The notes below the pieces were generated by a model that searched no databases, was not told the DNA's origin, and was given only the letters and a program-made list of their open reading frames with translations. A stretch of 64,000 nucleotides of DNA from Notamacropus eugenii (Eukaryota > Chordata > Mammalia > Diprotodontia > Macropodidae). Location: NCBI RefSeq assembly GCF_028372415.1, contig NC_092872.1:260053008-260117007 (forward strand). Reading direction: 5' to 3'. The stretch's first letter is position 1; every line of letters starts with the position of its first letter. Of this stretch, positions 10,862 through 21,394 are shown in pieces. Made by a program: the position numbers and the translations under genes.

Positions 10862-11020
10862 CTTCTTAACCTGGGATCCACAAACTTGTTTTTCAAAAAT
10901 ATTCTTATATCTATGATTCAATAGAATTGTCTTTCTTTGTAATCCTATGTATTTATTTTATGTATTAAAAACCATTATGCTGAGAAGGGGTCTATAGGTT
11001 TCACCATACTGCCCACATTT
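10862..11020 (+). mobile_element. hAT-like miniature element, family B
   Basis: Starts GACTTCTTAACCTGGGATCC and continues with TTGTAATCCTATGTATTTAT, ATTAAAAACCATTATGCTGA and GAAGGGGTCTATAGG. It shares this order with copies at 20219, 38283 and (reverse) 45893. The AGGGGTTCTTAACCT-like terminus resembles known mammalian hAT MITEs. It is non-coding and truncated at the 3' end. Confidence 0.55.
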
Positions 11021-11045
11021 GAACTCAGGTCTTCCTGATTCCAGA

Positions 11046-11290
11046 TCCAGCAGCTATGTAGTGAAGTGGCTAGAGTGCCAGAACTGGAGTCAGAGAGACT
11101 TGAGTTCAAGTCAGGTCTCAGACACTTAGAGCTGTGTGATCCTGGGCAAGTCACTTAACCCTATTTGCCTCAGTTTCCTCATCTATAAAACAAGCTGGAG
11201 AAGGAAATGACAACAAGTAACTGTGCCAAGAAAAGCCCCAAAATGGGGTCACAGAAAAATCTTCCTCATCTTTTTTGGGGGGAAAAGACA
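11046..11290 (+). repeat. MAR1-type tRNA-derived SINE
   Basis: AGCAGCTATGTAGTGAAGTG (altered A box), GAGTCAGAGAGACTTGAGTT, CTGGGCAAGTCACTTAACCC, CAAGCTGGAGAAGGAAATGA and CCCCAAAATGGGGTCACAG follow the full marsupial SINE in order. Confidence 0.8.
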
Positions 11291-11479
11291 ACAAAAACAC
11301 TAAAAGATAGGGATTCAAAGAAAAAGTGGAAACTATCCCTACCCTCATTCTGACGAGAGAGACAATGGGTACGTAAACAGCAGCACAGGAGCCTCTCCCA
11401 CAAGCCGGCGGCGTTCCCAGAGGTCATTGTCTATTTTGCAGCAGTCAATTATCCCTAACTTTCTCAGAAGGAGGTGGAT

Positions 11480-12830
11480 GCACTTCCTTTTCCAGCCTCA
11501 TGTTTCTTGGATCCTATTTTTTATGACATCCATTGTTCTACAGTCATCATCAACAGTCTGAGACAGATCACATGTGCCCTCCAAGCATTTTTCCATTACT
11601 CTTTCAAAAGTTTTTTTAATGATTTAGTAATTTATCCTTCCCATTACCATCCAGTGAGCAAAATTTTTTTTAAAAAAAGGAAAAGAAAGCACATATTTAC
11701 TGAATCCCATATCGGTCAAGTCTAAAAAGGTGTGTCTCTTTCCGCATCTTAAGTTCATCAAGTCTCTCAGGAGGTGAGTGATGGATTTCACCTTCATTCC
11801 TCTGGAATCATGCTTTATTATTCCCTTCCTTCTACTCACTGCACTCTGCATCATTTCATAAAGCTCTTCCCAGTTTGCTCTGAAAATGTCCATTTCATCA
11901 CTTATTATGGCAGAATAACATTTGGCTCTTTAATATATCAAAATTTGTTTAGCTCTTCTCCAATAGGAGGACACGTCCTTGAGTTTCCAATTTGGGGCCA
12001 CCATGAAAAGATGCTACATATGCCAGTGGTTTTGAACATATAAGTACTTTTTTTCTTTACTTTGATTTCTCCAGAGTGTGGACCTGCTAGTGGTGTTGTA
12101 TCAGAAGATATGACCAGTGCTTCTCAATTACTTTCTAGAATGTCTGGACCAACTCATAGTTCCACCAACAATACATTAGTCTCACAGCCCCTCCCCCATT
12201 TGTCACTTGGTCATTGTCACCATTCTGATGGGAGGGAAGTAGAACCTCAGAGTTTCTTTAATTTGTTTGTTGTGGTTGAGTGGTTTTTCTATTGTGTCCA
12301 AGTCTCCATGACTCTGTTTGGGGTTTTCTTGGCAGAGATACTGCAGTGGGTTGCCTTTTCAATCTCCAGCTCATTTTACAGATGGAGAAACTGAGGCAAA
12401 CAGGGTTAAGTGACTTGCTCAGGGTCACACAGCTAGGAAGTGTCTGAGCTCGGCATTCATTTAATTATTAGTTTTTTGAGCATTTTTATGTGGTTGTTGA
12501 TAGCTTGGATATCTTCCTTCCAAAACTTCCTATTTGTATCCTTTGACTATCTATGGGGAATGCCTTTTAATCTTATAAATTTAAGTAATTTCCTCATATT
12601 CCTTGCATATGAGACTTTTATCAGAGAAATTTGTTGCAAAGATTTTTCCCTTAGTTACCTGTTGCCTTTCTAATTTTTTACTCCATTTGATTTCTTTGTA
12701 CAAAAACTTTAAGATCTTATATAAATGCAATCATCCATCTTCTGTGATCCTCTCTACTTCTTGTTTAGTCGTGCTTTTCTCTGTTCCATTGATCCAGAAG
12801 GTGATTTCTTTCTGCTCCTCTAATTTTTTT
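11480..12830 (-). mobile_element. L1 LINE 3' part, minus strand
   Basis: Reads as the reverse complement of the end of L1 ORF2. Recognisable blocks are CTCATAGTTCCACCAACAAT, AGTTTCTTTAATTTG, GACTTTTATCAGAGAAATTT, and GTACAAAAACTTTAAGATC followed by the ATCCATCTTCTGTGATCC region. It is full of stops and is split by a SINE at about 12270-12455. The element is dead. Confidence 0.75.
12270..12455 (-). repeat. MAR1-type SINE inserted in the L1
   Basis: TTTGTTGTGGTTGAGTGG, TTGGGGTTTTCTTGGCAGAG, CATTTTACAGATGGAGAAAC, GGTTAAGTGACTTGCTCAGG and GGTCACACAGCTAGGAAG are the marsupial SINE on the minus strand. L1 sequence continues on both sides (TTTAATTTG before, TTTAATTATTAG after), so it inserted into the L1. 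Confidence 0.75.
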
Positions 12831-12839
12831 AAAGATGGG

Positions 12840-13730
12840 ACCTATTAGAGCCACCGATTTGGATCTTCCCTGCTGTATGGTGTGCAGCTTGGGTCCAGTT
12901 TCTTCTAGGCTGCTGTCCAGTTTTCTGAGCAGTTTTTGTCAGGTAGAATCCTTCCCCCGGTCACTACTGCCTTTGGGGTTCCCTGCCCCTGATCCAACCT
13001 ATGTAATTAGGTCTGTTTGCTTCTCAATGTGGTGTCATACTTAATCTGCCCCACTCCCTTTTTTTTAAAGGAGAACCAAATCCTTTGAGTGATTCTTGCT
13101 TTGTAGCAGTTTGAGGGCAGAATGGAACAAGGACAGCATCATTTTTCCACTGATAACAGCTGAAGCTTCCTTTGCCTTTTATGGCCACATCCTCAGGAAC
13201 TGAAAGTGTTCATTGAGGTAGATTTTGACAAATGGCAGAAAAACACTGATGAGTAGTTTTGTGAAAGACCCATGTGCCTGGGACATGGACACCCAAGTCC
13301 AAGGAAATTGAGTCATCCGGTTCCTCTTCCTTGGAATTTAACAACCCTAAGTCTTCCAACAGACCATCACACACAGTATGATCTATCTGGAGGTCTTGCT
13401 TCATCCTGGTTGCCTCACTATGAGCTCTTCAGCTCATCAGTGTCCTCTCTAATGAACAGGGTCCAAAATCCATAGAGCCTGCTCAGCCTGATAAGGTTAA
13501 AGGATGAAGGCTTTTGTCTGGAACACTGACCATGTTTCCTTAATAGTCTACTCCTTTGAGATTCGGATCCCCCATCTTCAGTAGGGATGGGGAGTGCCCT
13601 TGGCCTGGGCTCTCACTGACCCATTCATACCCTGATGAGGATGAGCCTGTAAGGTCTGGATAATGTGTCATCTGGTTTGATTCAGTTTGGCCCAATGTTC
13701 TAGCTGTCTGTATCCTGGTTCTTTCATTCA
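12840..13730. other. Unassigned non-coding DNA
   Basis: No gene or clear repeat is recognised. Open frames on both strands are short and lack family resemblance. Confidence 0.4.
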
Positions 13731-13734
13731 AGGT

Positions 13735-13925
13735 TTTAGCTCTCCCTCCCAGATTTGTATCATCTGCATATCCTGCCTCTCTGCTTGCATCTAAGCCATT
13801 GATGAAAAGTACTAAATGACAGAACAGTCAAACAGATCCCTGGGGAACTCCACTGGAGACCCTCTACTGAACTGATATCAACCCATCAGTGACTACGAGC
13901 CCTTTGCAATCTCTCTCAAACTCTA
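13735..13925 (-). repeat. L3/CR1-like LINE fragment
   Basis: GATTTGTATCATCTGCATAT, CTAAGCCATTGATGAAAAGT, AGATCCCTGGGGAACTCCAC, TGGAGACCCTC and AACCCATCAGTGACTACGAG closely follow the reverse complement of the amniote CR1/L3 reverse-transcriptase 5' region. Confidence 0.7.
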
Positions 13926-14121
13926 GGGAGGCTGTCAAACTATGCCCACCTTCCTCCTCCTTCCTTTTCACAAGCTCAAAGATCAAAATTATTGACATAA
14001 TTTTCCTTCTAGCAACCATATCTTTGTTGTTGGTTAGAATCCTATCTGGAATGGAATTCTTTCTTGTTGGTTCTACACTAACTCTCAATGATACCAAGGA
14101 AAATGCATTTGCTCCCTGGCA

Positions 14122-14395
14122 TTAGGATCTCTGAGCAGTTAGGTAGCACAGTGGATAGAGCACCAGATCTGGAGTCAGGAAGATCTGAGTTCAAATCTGA
14201 TCTCAGACACTTACTAGCCGTGTGACCCTGAGCAAGTCATTTAACTCTGTCTGGCTCAGTTACTCATCTATAAAATGAGCTGGAGAAGGAAATGGCAAAC
14301 TCCTCCAGTATCTTTGCCCGGAGAACCCCAAATGAGGTCCCCAAGAGTTGGACATGACTGAAAACAAGATTGAACAACACCAGTTAGGATCTCTG
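14122..14395 (+). repeat. Full-length MAR1-type SINE with target-site duplication
   Basis: The SINE body (about 14134-14383) runs from AGCAGTTAGGTAGCACAGTG through GGAGAAGGAAATGGCAAACT to AAGAGTTGGACATGACTGAA. It is flanked by a perfect 12-bp direct repeat TTAGGATCTCTG at 14122-14133 and 14384-14395. A duplication of this length is what LINE-driven (L1-type) insertion gives. Confidence 0.9.
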
Positions 14396-14689
14396 GTTCA
14401 TCTTGCTTCCTCCTCATACTTTAGGCATTTCTGTACAGAAATAGGTTTTATCACCATCTGCTTTCTTGAATTTTTGTTTTCTATTAATTTCTGGGGGTCT
14501 CAGTTGTTGTTTCTCTGACACTGTTATTGCTCTGACCAGCCTCTAGCTTGGTGGATGGGTAGTTTTCTTCCTCTCCCTTCCTTTTGAGTTTAAAACTTCT
14601 TTCATTAGTTTTAGAAAAGTCTGGACAAATTTTTACCAACTCTTATTAGATACAGTCCATTAAGGGACCTGACTCCATCCTGCTTGTAC

Positions 14690-15000
14690 ATTAGGTTGTT
14701 GTTTGTCCTGTGTTCTTGAAGAAGACCATGACATCAGGGAGGTGATGTCATGACACGCAAGTGGATTGGATTTAAGTGAGGGAGGGTTGTGCAAAATCAC
14801 CAGCCTCATTTTCTTCTCTGGAGCCATCTGGATACAGTGGTCACATATGGATCAGGATGACTGGAGATGGCCCAGGATGCAGTGGGAGACCTTGGCCTTT
14901 TCTAGCTAAGGTCTTTAACAAGTGTCAGTTTGACTGAGGCAGAGCAACAATCGGTGATTAAGGCCTAATAAGAAATGAGGCAAAGAATGACCTCTTAAAA
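14690..15000 (-). repeat. SINE 3' module in reverse orientation
   Basis: TGTTCTTGAAGAAGACCATG, TTTAAGTGAGGGAGGGTTGT, TCTGGAGCCATCTGGATACA and ATGGATCAGGATGACTGGAG match the reverse complement of the 3' module at 5625-5815. The related sequence seems to extend to about 15000 (GGAGACCTTGGCCTTTT, TTGACTGAGGCAGAGC, GTGATTAAGGCCTAATAAG). Confidence 0.65.
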
Positions 15001-15256
15001 AAATAGATCTGCAAGAGGAAGACCCTCAAGGTTTCTGACCAAAACAGAAACAAGTGCTATTTATGTTCATTCTGAGCCAATCAGAGCCAAAAAAATGACC
15101 AAGCTGGGACCTATTTATTGTTGGCCAATGAATGAGAGTCAGAGTGATTTGGAATTAAGGCCAGTCTTTGAGGGAGAAAGGAAAAAGAAAGTTTCAGAGA
15201 TTAAAATTTACATTCCCTTTGGGCAGAGCACCAGTAGAGGAGAGAGGGAGGGCAGG

Positions 15257-15447
15257 AGAAAGGAAGGAAGAAAGAGAAGGAAGGAAGGAAGAAAGGAAGG
15301 AAGGATGGAAGGAAGGAAGGAAGGAAGGAAGGAAGGAAGGAAGAAAGGAAGGAAGGAAGGAAGGAAGGAAGGAAGGAAGGAAGGAAGGAAGGAAGGAAGG
15401 AAGGAAGGAAGGAAGGAAGGAAGGAAGGAAGGAAAGAAAGAAGGAAG
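15257..15447 (+). repeat. (GGAA)n microsatellite
   Basis: Long tract of GGAA/GAAG units, with near-perfect runs at about 15307-15341 and 15349-15435, broken by a few AAAG or GATGG variants. Four open frames across it translate to Lys/Glu/Gly/Arg or Phe/Leu/Pro/Ser repeats and are artefacts. Confidence 0.97.
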
Positions 15448-15449
15448 TT

Positions 15450-16078
15450 TGTAGTCCAAAGGGAGAAGGGGGAGAAGATCCAGTTTCCCTGAATTAAATA
15501 AATCACCCTGAGGTAACAGTTTTTAAGCAAACCTTTGGCCTGATTTCTTTTCAAATTTCACATAAAGAAGGTGATTGAAGTTACTAGGTCATGCTGGTTT
15601 GGTTCTCAAAGCTCCAAGCCCATGAGCAAAGGACTCCTCCTTCTTCTTTGGGGAGTATCAAGGTCAAGGAAGCCACTACATGTTTCCTTTTTGCTTCCCC
15701 AGAAAGAGGAAAGCCTAAGTTGAAATTTCCTGAAGAAAACCCACATCTCTTCTGGTTAAGTCAAAATCTCTAAATACAAAATTGAACCCTAGAAAGTCAC
15801 GCTAACTCTGACGGTTATAAAGCTCATTTTATACACCTTCTCAGTCTTGGGCGGAAGGACAGTGGGAGGGTGTCCCAGGAGATGTCACTTGGGCAGGGCT
15901 AAAGCTAGGAATGAGTGAGATGAATGGCTCTCTAGGGGGCAACACACCAAAGAGTTTGAGGGGGGATCTGTGGATCACAGGTCTTTTCCAGGCCACTGGT
16001 AGAGAAGACTTTAGTTATAACCTTGCCTAGCCTTTGGAATCCCACAGAAGGCAGAATTGAACTGAGGGCCTTGAAGGA
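15450..16078. other. Unassigned non-coding DNA
   Basis: No gene or clear repeat family is recognised between the GGAA tract and the next family A copy. Confidence 0.4.
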
Positions 16079-16079
16079 T

Positions 16080-16372
16080 GCCAGGGATTCCATGGGTCAG
16101 AGGAAGAGTGTTCCAACACCGAGAACAGACAGACCAAAAACCCACTGATGAGAGGCAGAATGTCCTGGGTGAGAAACAGCCAAGGGGTCAATATGACTGG
16201 ATTGTGGAGTGAGTGAAGGAGAATAAGATGTAAGTGACAAGGCAGGTGGGACTCTGGTTCTCCACATTGATAAAAACCACAAGCCTGGACCAGGACTAGA
16301 TGGGCAAGCATTGAGCTTATAAAGACAGAACCAGGCAGTCTCTGCCCTGAAGGGGCACACATTGACTAGAAA
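16080..16372 (+). repeat. Family A repeat fragment
   Basis: Central blocks of family A: AGAGGAAGAGTGTTCCAACA, GGGTGAGAAACAGCCAAGGG, ATATGACTGGATTGTGGAGT and AATAAGATGTAAGTGACAAG. Confidence 0.45.
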
Positions 16373-16410
16373 ATGACAGCTCCTCAGATATCTATACAGA
16401 ACATAGAAGA

Positions 16411-16412
16411 AA

Positions 16413-16484
<72 letters not shown>

Positions 16485-16490
16485 GAAAGA
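16411..16490 (+). repeat. (GAAA)n microsatellite
   Basis: About 19 near-perfect GAAA units on the plus strand. Confidence 0.97.
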
Positions 16491-16539
16491 CTGTGTAATT
16501 TGGGAAGGGGAGGCCACTAATTACCCTCTATGTGCTATA

Positions 16540-16680
16540 TTATTTTAGCCCCATTTTGGAGATGAAGAAACCAACACTCAAAGAGATACAAAGTGATTTG
16601 TCCAAAGTCACACAGATAGTCCAAGATTTACAGAGCCAAGACTTCAGTCCACGTTTTCCAACACATTCCACTATGCCTGG
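16540..16680 (-). repeat. MIR-like SINE, minus strand
   Basis: CATTTTGGAGATGAAGAAAC, GTGATTTGTCCAAAGTCACA and CAGATAGTCCAAGATTTACA are the reverse-strand MIR internal blocks. Confidence 0.5.
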
Positions 16681-16769
16681 GTGCCTCCTGAGAAGCCTCA
16701 GATACTCTGAGTAATCAGTCCCTAGGGAATTGAGAGCTTGTTGGGCTCCTCTGAAAGCTCAAACTTTTC

Positions 16770-16876
16770 TTCATTGTCTTTCTCTCCCTCTTTCCCTCCC
16801 ACCTTTCTTCCTTCCTTCCTTCCTTCCTCCTTCTCTTTTTCTTTTCTCTTCTCCTCTCCTCTTTTCTTTTCCTTGA
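16770..16876 (+). repeat. Polypyrimidine tract
   Basis: Almost unbroken C/T on the plus strand, including six tandem TTCC units (about 16804-16826). It is the opposite polarity to the GGAA and GAAA tracts lying 0.3-1.5 kb upstream. Confidence 0.9.
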
Positions 16877-16879
16877 GAC

Positions 16880-18470
16880 TAGGTCTTCTAGTCTCACCCA
16901 TGCTACAAGTATAGTGGTCACTCATAGATCCAATCCCAACAGTCATCAGCAAGAGACTTTGACCTGCCCCATTTCTAATCTGGGATACTTTGTCCCTTCT
17001 TGGGTAGCCCAGTGGTCAGTCCTCTGCTCCAAGGGGCTCACCATATTGGTGCTAAACTTAGTGTGGACAAACAATTGCCTTAGGCTACTGCAGCTCAGAA
17101 CTCTTCCACTCAAGTGATCCACCAGCCTCAGACTACTCAGTAGCAAAGATGAAGGTTCCACTCCACCCTGTCTTCATTTTCCATCAAAGTTCCTACCTGT
17201 CATCTGACCATCCTGGATCAGACTGGGGAGGTAGTGCGGAACAAGGCATACAAGAGAAGAAAACCCCTCTCTAGCATGTATATCATTTTCCCTGAAAAGG
17301 GCCCTTGTGTTACTGCTGGAAGGCAGGGTACCGGAGGCATGGGCCAGGCAGCCCCAAACCATGGTTAGGGCACATATTCCCATGACTGGTAGCCTAACCT
17401 TTGCCCATGAGTTATCTTCTCACCATCATCCACAAGCTACCTGGCTGATTTCCAGTTGGGTAAGGCTAAAAAAAAATACACCTTAAAAAAAAATCTTTTA
17501 AGATCACTGTGAAAAGATCCTGAGATGAGTAGTAACTCACATTTTCAGACTCACCGAGTGTTTTCTTTCTCCTAGCCCACTGAGGTTGGTAGTGTGAATG
17601 TTATCACCATTTTCAGTCCTGAGAAACAATTTGTTTGACCCAGCCCGGCAGTGAACCCAACCAGCAGCCAGGACAGCATGTCACACCAGCAAGAAAGTAG
17701 CTCTGTATATGGGGCCATGCCAAACCCAAAAGCAAGCTGGGTGGCATGAATGGGGAGGGAGATTGTTAGTAGTCACCACTTTAAGTTGGAGTCTATCTCC
17801 CTTGGAACTGAAAAGGTAGAGGGAAGGCTTTCAGTTTTGTACCTTAGTTCTTGATAGATTTTCTCAGTAAATACCCCTTTGTAAAAACTAATTAATGATA
17901 ATTAGATAATTGATAGTGGGGAGATGGTTGATAAGTAGTAGATTAATATTGAGAAGGAATTCACTAGATGAGGCTTGTGAGTGAGTCATAGAAAGTCACC
18001 ACCACCCTTTCAGTTCCCCTTAGAACCCTACCAGGAACAGTGGCCAGTCATGCTCTAGACTGCTGACCTGGCAGTACAGCCCTAGAGCCTCTGTGTTCCA
18101 AGCACACGTCTTCACTCTTCTCCAGGGCCCAGATTGGCCATTACATTACTCAGAATCTTGCTGTTTTGTGTGCTTGGGCACACTTTTCACCGCACTACAC
18201 AGTTTCTAGATGAGGGAAAAAAACAGTAATTGGCTCATAACTACAGACCACGGCTCTGACCAGTGATGAGTGCAAGGGCTAAGTATGGTCATGGGACCTG
18301 AGCCCAGGCCTGCTGTCCCCCTCCTTTCTGGCCGGTCACAGTCACAGTCAAGGTTCCTATCACTTGCACCAGTCTTGTCCAGGCAGACCCAGGGACTAAT
18401 TAAGTCTTTCTCTGCTCTGCTCCTCTCTTTTTCCTCCTCTATAAAAGGGAGAAGGCTGGACTCATTTTCT
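16880..18470. other. Unassigned non-coding DNA
   Basis: No gene or clear repeat is recognised over about 1.6 kb. There are short A runs near 17470-17490. Open frames are below 77 codons and without family resemblance. Confidence 0.4.
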
Positions 18471-18474
18471 TTTT

Positions 18475-18705
18475 TTGTCTTTTTTAAAATTAATTTTTAA
18501 TTTTCAACATTCTTTTATTTTTCAGCATTCACTTTATTTTTAGTTTTCAACACTCACTTTTATAAGATTTTGAGTTCCAAATGATTCCCCCTCCCCAAGA
18601 CAGCATGCAATCTGACATAGGCTATACATGTACAATCATATTAAACACATTTCCACATTAGTCATGTTGTAAAAAAAAACCAGAACAAAAGGGAAAAACC
18701 TGGAC
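18475..18705 (-). mobile_element. L1 LINE 3' UTR fragment, minus strand
   Basis: GAGTTCCAAATGATTCCCCC, AAGACAGCATGCAATCTGAC, CTATACATGTACAATCATAT and CACATTAGTCATGTTGTAAA match what I recall of the marsupial L1 3' UTR in reverse. The left end is T-rich, as expected for a reversed poly-A. Confidence 0.6.
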
Positions 18706-18729
18706 TCACTTTCAATGGTCTCTTCCAGT

Positions 18730-18915
18730 CCTAACATTCATTCATTCAATGAGCACTTATTATCGTTCAACTCCTAATGAATATTATAAGACTTTCTATA
18801 TACTGACACTGTGTTAGGTACTGGGGTTCCTGGGAAAAAAACAATTCAGTCCCTGACTTCCAGAAGCTTCCATGTTATTGAGGAGAAAACATGTACCCAG
18901 AAAAATCAATGCTAA
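18730..18915 (+). repeat. Family A repeat, start block
   Basis: TCATTCAATGAGCACTTATT, GACACTGTGTTAGGTACTGG, ATTCAGTCCCTGACTTCCAG and TTCCATGTTATTGAGGAG are the opening blocks of family A. Confidence 0.5.
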
Positions 18916-18919
18916 GTTA

Positions 18920-19795
18920 TAAGCCAACTATATTACAGCATTGATAAAAACAGCTAAGATCTATCTAGCACTGGAAGGTTCTCAATGACCTTCAAAGGCT
19001 TAGTGCATATCTCCCTTGAGGTTACCTCCCACTGCATTCCACACACCGAGGATTTCCCCATGTACCTTTCTGGGAAGGAAGGCAGAAGAAAATCCCAAAC
19101 AAGGATAATATAAAGAAAAATAAGAAAAAAACAAGTCTCCCTCAACCACCAACACTCCCAAAGAACAGGAGGGAGAAACCTAGACCCAGAGGTCACATAC
19201 GGGAACAGCAGAGCACCAGCATCACTCAGTCATGTCAGGGAGGGAAGGTGAGACCCAGATGCTATCGTCCTGGAGTTTTTGAAGCAGTTCAGCAGTTAGT
19301 TCACAGGCCTGAGAACCAGCCTCCGCCCTGCTGGACAATGGCCCTAGAGGAAGTAGGAGGCCCCAAGCCAGAAACGTTGGCCTCTTTGGGCCTCGCCAGC
19401 TCCTCTCTGTGCCCTGAACATTAAGAGTGTCATTTAAAAAGTCCCATATTGAAGAATTTTTATCTTATTTTTGAGTGATAGCTTTTTTATTTATATCAAT
19501 TTTATTTCCAAACATGTTTCTTTCCTCATCTCTAGTCAGTGAAACGTCTTTCATGATAAAGATTGAAAAAGAGGGAGAAAAGGCAATGCACTCAGCAAAA
19601 CCAACCAACACATCAATTGGGTTTGACCTTGAATGTGATATTTTACACTCATAGTTCCCCACCTCTACAAATATGGGAGGAAAAAAGCACCAGTTTTGGA
19701 GACAGAAATCCTAGGATCAAATCCGATTCTGCTCACTGCTTATGGGACTGTGGGGAAGTCTGTAATGGAAAAGACAAGGAGATATGGATGAGGTG
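18920..19795. other. Unassigned non-coding DNA
   Basis: No gene or repeat is recognised with confidence. The stretch is purine-rich around 19080-19130 and AT-rich around 19440-19560. One open frame (19563-19796) has no family resemblance. Confidence 0.4.
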
Positions 19796-19799
19796 ACTT

Positions 19800-19978
19800 G
19801 GTATAGGGGAGTATTGTGCTTGTAATCAGGAAGACATGGGTTCCAATCCTGCCTCAAACACCATTGACATGACCCTGGGCAAGTCATTTAGTTCTCTGGG
19901 CTTCAGTTCCTCAACTGTGAAATGTGGGGTTGGAAATGATGACCATTGAGTCCCTTCTGGCTCTCGATCTATGGCCCT
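19800..19978 (+). repeat. MIR-like CORE-SINE
   Basis: AATCAGGAAGACATGGGTTC, CAATCCTGCCTCAAACACC, GACCCTGGGCAAGTCATTTA and CAACTGTGAAATGTGGGGTT are in the plus-strand MIR order. Confidence 0.65.
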
Positions 19979-19984
19979 CCCTGG

Positions 19985-20218
19985 GCCTACAAGATGCAGT
20001 TAATTAGATTTGGAGTAGATTGAATGGTTGGATACAAAGAGCAGAGAGTCCAGGTCAGCTTGAAAGGTCTGCAGTGGGGTGCCCTAGGGATCTGCACTTG
20101 GCCTGGTGTTAAGTCCCATTCTTTAACCAATGATTCGGGTAATGTCAAGTTTGGTGATGACAGAGAGCTGATCGCCACAGTCCAGATCCAAGCAAATGTT
20201 GACAAACTAGATACAAGG
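19985..20218 (+). repeat. L3/CR1-like LINE fragment (reverse transcriptase)
   Basis: CTGCAGTGGGGTGCCCTAGG and GATCTGCACTTGGCCTGG correspond to the CR1/L3 region coding for the SGVPQGS...GP motif. A frame downstream reads NVKFGDDRELI, resembling the FADDTKL catalytic motif of these reverse transcriptases. The piece is short and decayed. Confidence 0.6.
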
Positions 20219-20622
20219 GTTCTTAGCCTAGGATTTGTGAACAAGGAATTGTGGGGTATGTCTGTGTGTGTGTGTCTTTGTGTATATACACACATACATA
20301 CCACAATTCCTTGTTGTATGTATATGTATATATGTGTGTGTGTATACACACACATATATACACACCACAATTTCTTGTTGTGTATGTATATATACACACA
20401 CAATAATTATAGATATATATACACACACATATACATATATACACATACACATATATACATATACACACATAAAATATACACACATATATATCTGAAACTA
20501 TATTTCAATATAATAGATTTCTTTTATAATCTTATGTATCTTATTTTATTCACTTAAAAACATTATTCTGAGGAGAGGTTCATCAGCTTCAGGATGCTGT
20601 CCAGTGGGTCCCAAAGTAGTTA
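20219..20622 (+). mobile_element. hAT-like miniature element, family B, split by microsatellite
   Basis: The left end GGGTTCTTAGCCTAGGATTTGTGAAC and right part (ATTTCAATATAATAGATTTC, TTATAATCTTATGTATC, TTAAAAACATTATTCTGAGG) match family B. About 240 bp of TG/CA and TA repeat lies between them, making this copy roughly twice the usual length. Confidence 0.6.
20240..20485. repeat. Palindromic TG/CA-TA microsatellite with three alternating motif copies
   Basis: The motif CAAGGAATTGTGG appears forward at about 20242-20254, inverted at about 20301-20313 (CCACAATTCCTTG) and inverted again with one change at about 20365-20377. The copies are separated by TG, CA and TA runs. The remainder is (TA/CA)n. 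Open frames over this tract (Cys/Tyr/Ile/His-rich) are artefacts. Confidence 0.9.
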
Positions 20623-20639
20623 AGATCTCATGAGGGATA

Positions 20640-20870
20640 GAGAGAGGGCTGGACTGCCCAACTCTGACTGTGTGTGTGTCCCTGGGAAAGTCCTTCCATT
20701 TGTCCACCTCGGTTTTCTCTTCTGTCTAGTCAGGCTTATTACTCTTGAAGCAACTCTCCAAAGGCAGCATGGAACTGTAGCTGGAAGGTTGGGCTTGGGA
20801 TTGAGACCTGGGTTCAAATCGTTCCTCTGAGGCTTACTAATTGGGTGGTCCTGAGCAAGGATACCTGGGA
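20640..20870 (+). repeat. Two MIR-like SINE remnants
   Basis: About 20640-20740 (GGCTGGACTGCCCAACTCT, CTGGGAAAGTCCTTCCATTT) and about 20765-20870 (GAGACCTGGGTTCAAATCGT, GGCTTACTAATTGGGTGGTC) have plus-strand SINE blocks. Confidence 0.45.
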
Positions 20871-20874
20871 GACA

Positions 20875-21390
20875 TTGTTGGGGGTAGGGAGCGGAGGGGA
20901 ACAGAGATGGGGACAAGAAAGATTGATGGTGAGTTTGACTTCGGGTAGCCGAGTGGGACAGCGAGCAGGGCAATAGATTGGTAATCAGATGCCAGGTTCT
21001 TTTACTCTTAAGTGAGATATGGGGAGAATGCCCTGGTTCTGTTTTAGGGGGGGGCCAGGGAGGAGCAGGGCTGGGCTGATTGTGTCCAGGAGCCTCTAGG
21101 GAGAATGGAGGAACAGACCTACCAGTGATGTCAGTAGCACAGAGGAGGGCAGGGCAGGGGAGGTGGGCATGTCCACCTCTCCAGGAACTGAACTATCTGG
21201 TCATCTCGCTCCCATCACATGGGACCACACTCCCTCCTTGGGATTCTTTCATTTCCTAGAACCCGTCCCAAGAACCACGATGCCACATTAGAGAGCCCTG
21301 TCCCCAGGAGAGAGGGTTGGATGTCTCTGGGTCCTCACAAACCAACCTGAGGCTCTGTGGGATGAGTTCTATGTCTGCCCCTACTACTGC
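20875..21390. other. Unassigned GC-moderate non-coding DNA
   Basis: No gene or clear repeat is recognised. A short G run (about 21048-21055) is present. Confidence 0.4.
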
Positions 21391-21394
21391 TGGA

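Noticed and set aside
15095-15554. Several open frames of 80-120 codons across the GGAA tract on both strands
   Set aside because: They are translations of a four-base repeat (Lys-Glu-Gly-Arg or Leu-Pro-Ser-Phe) with no splice or start context.
20024-20557. A 177-codon plus-strand open frame
   Set aside because: It joins an L3/CR1 fragment to a TG/CA/TA microsatellite; the second half is Thr/His/Ile/Tyr repeat.
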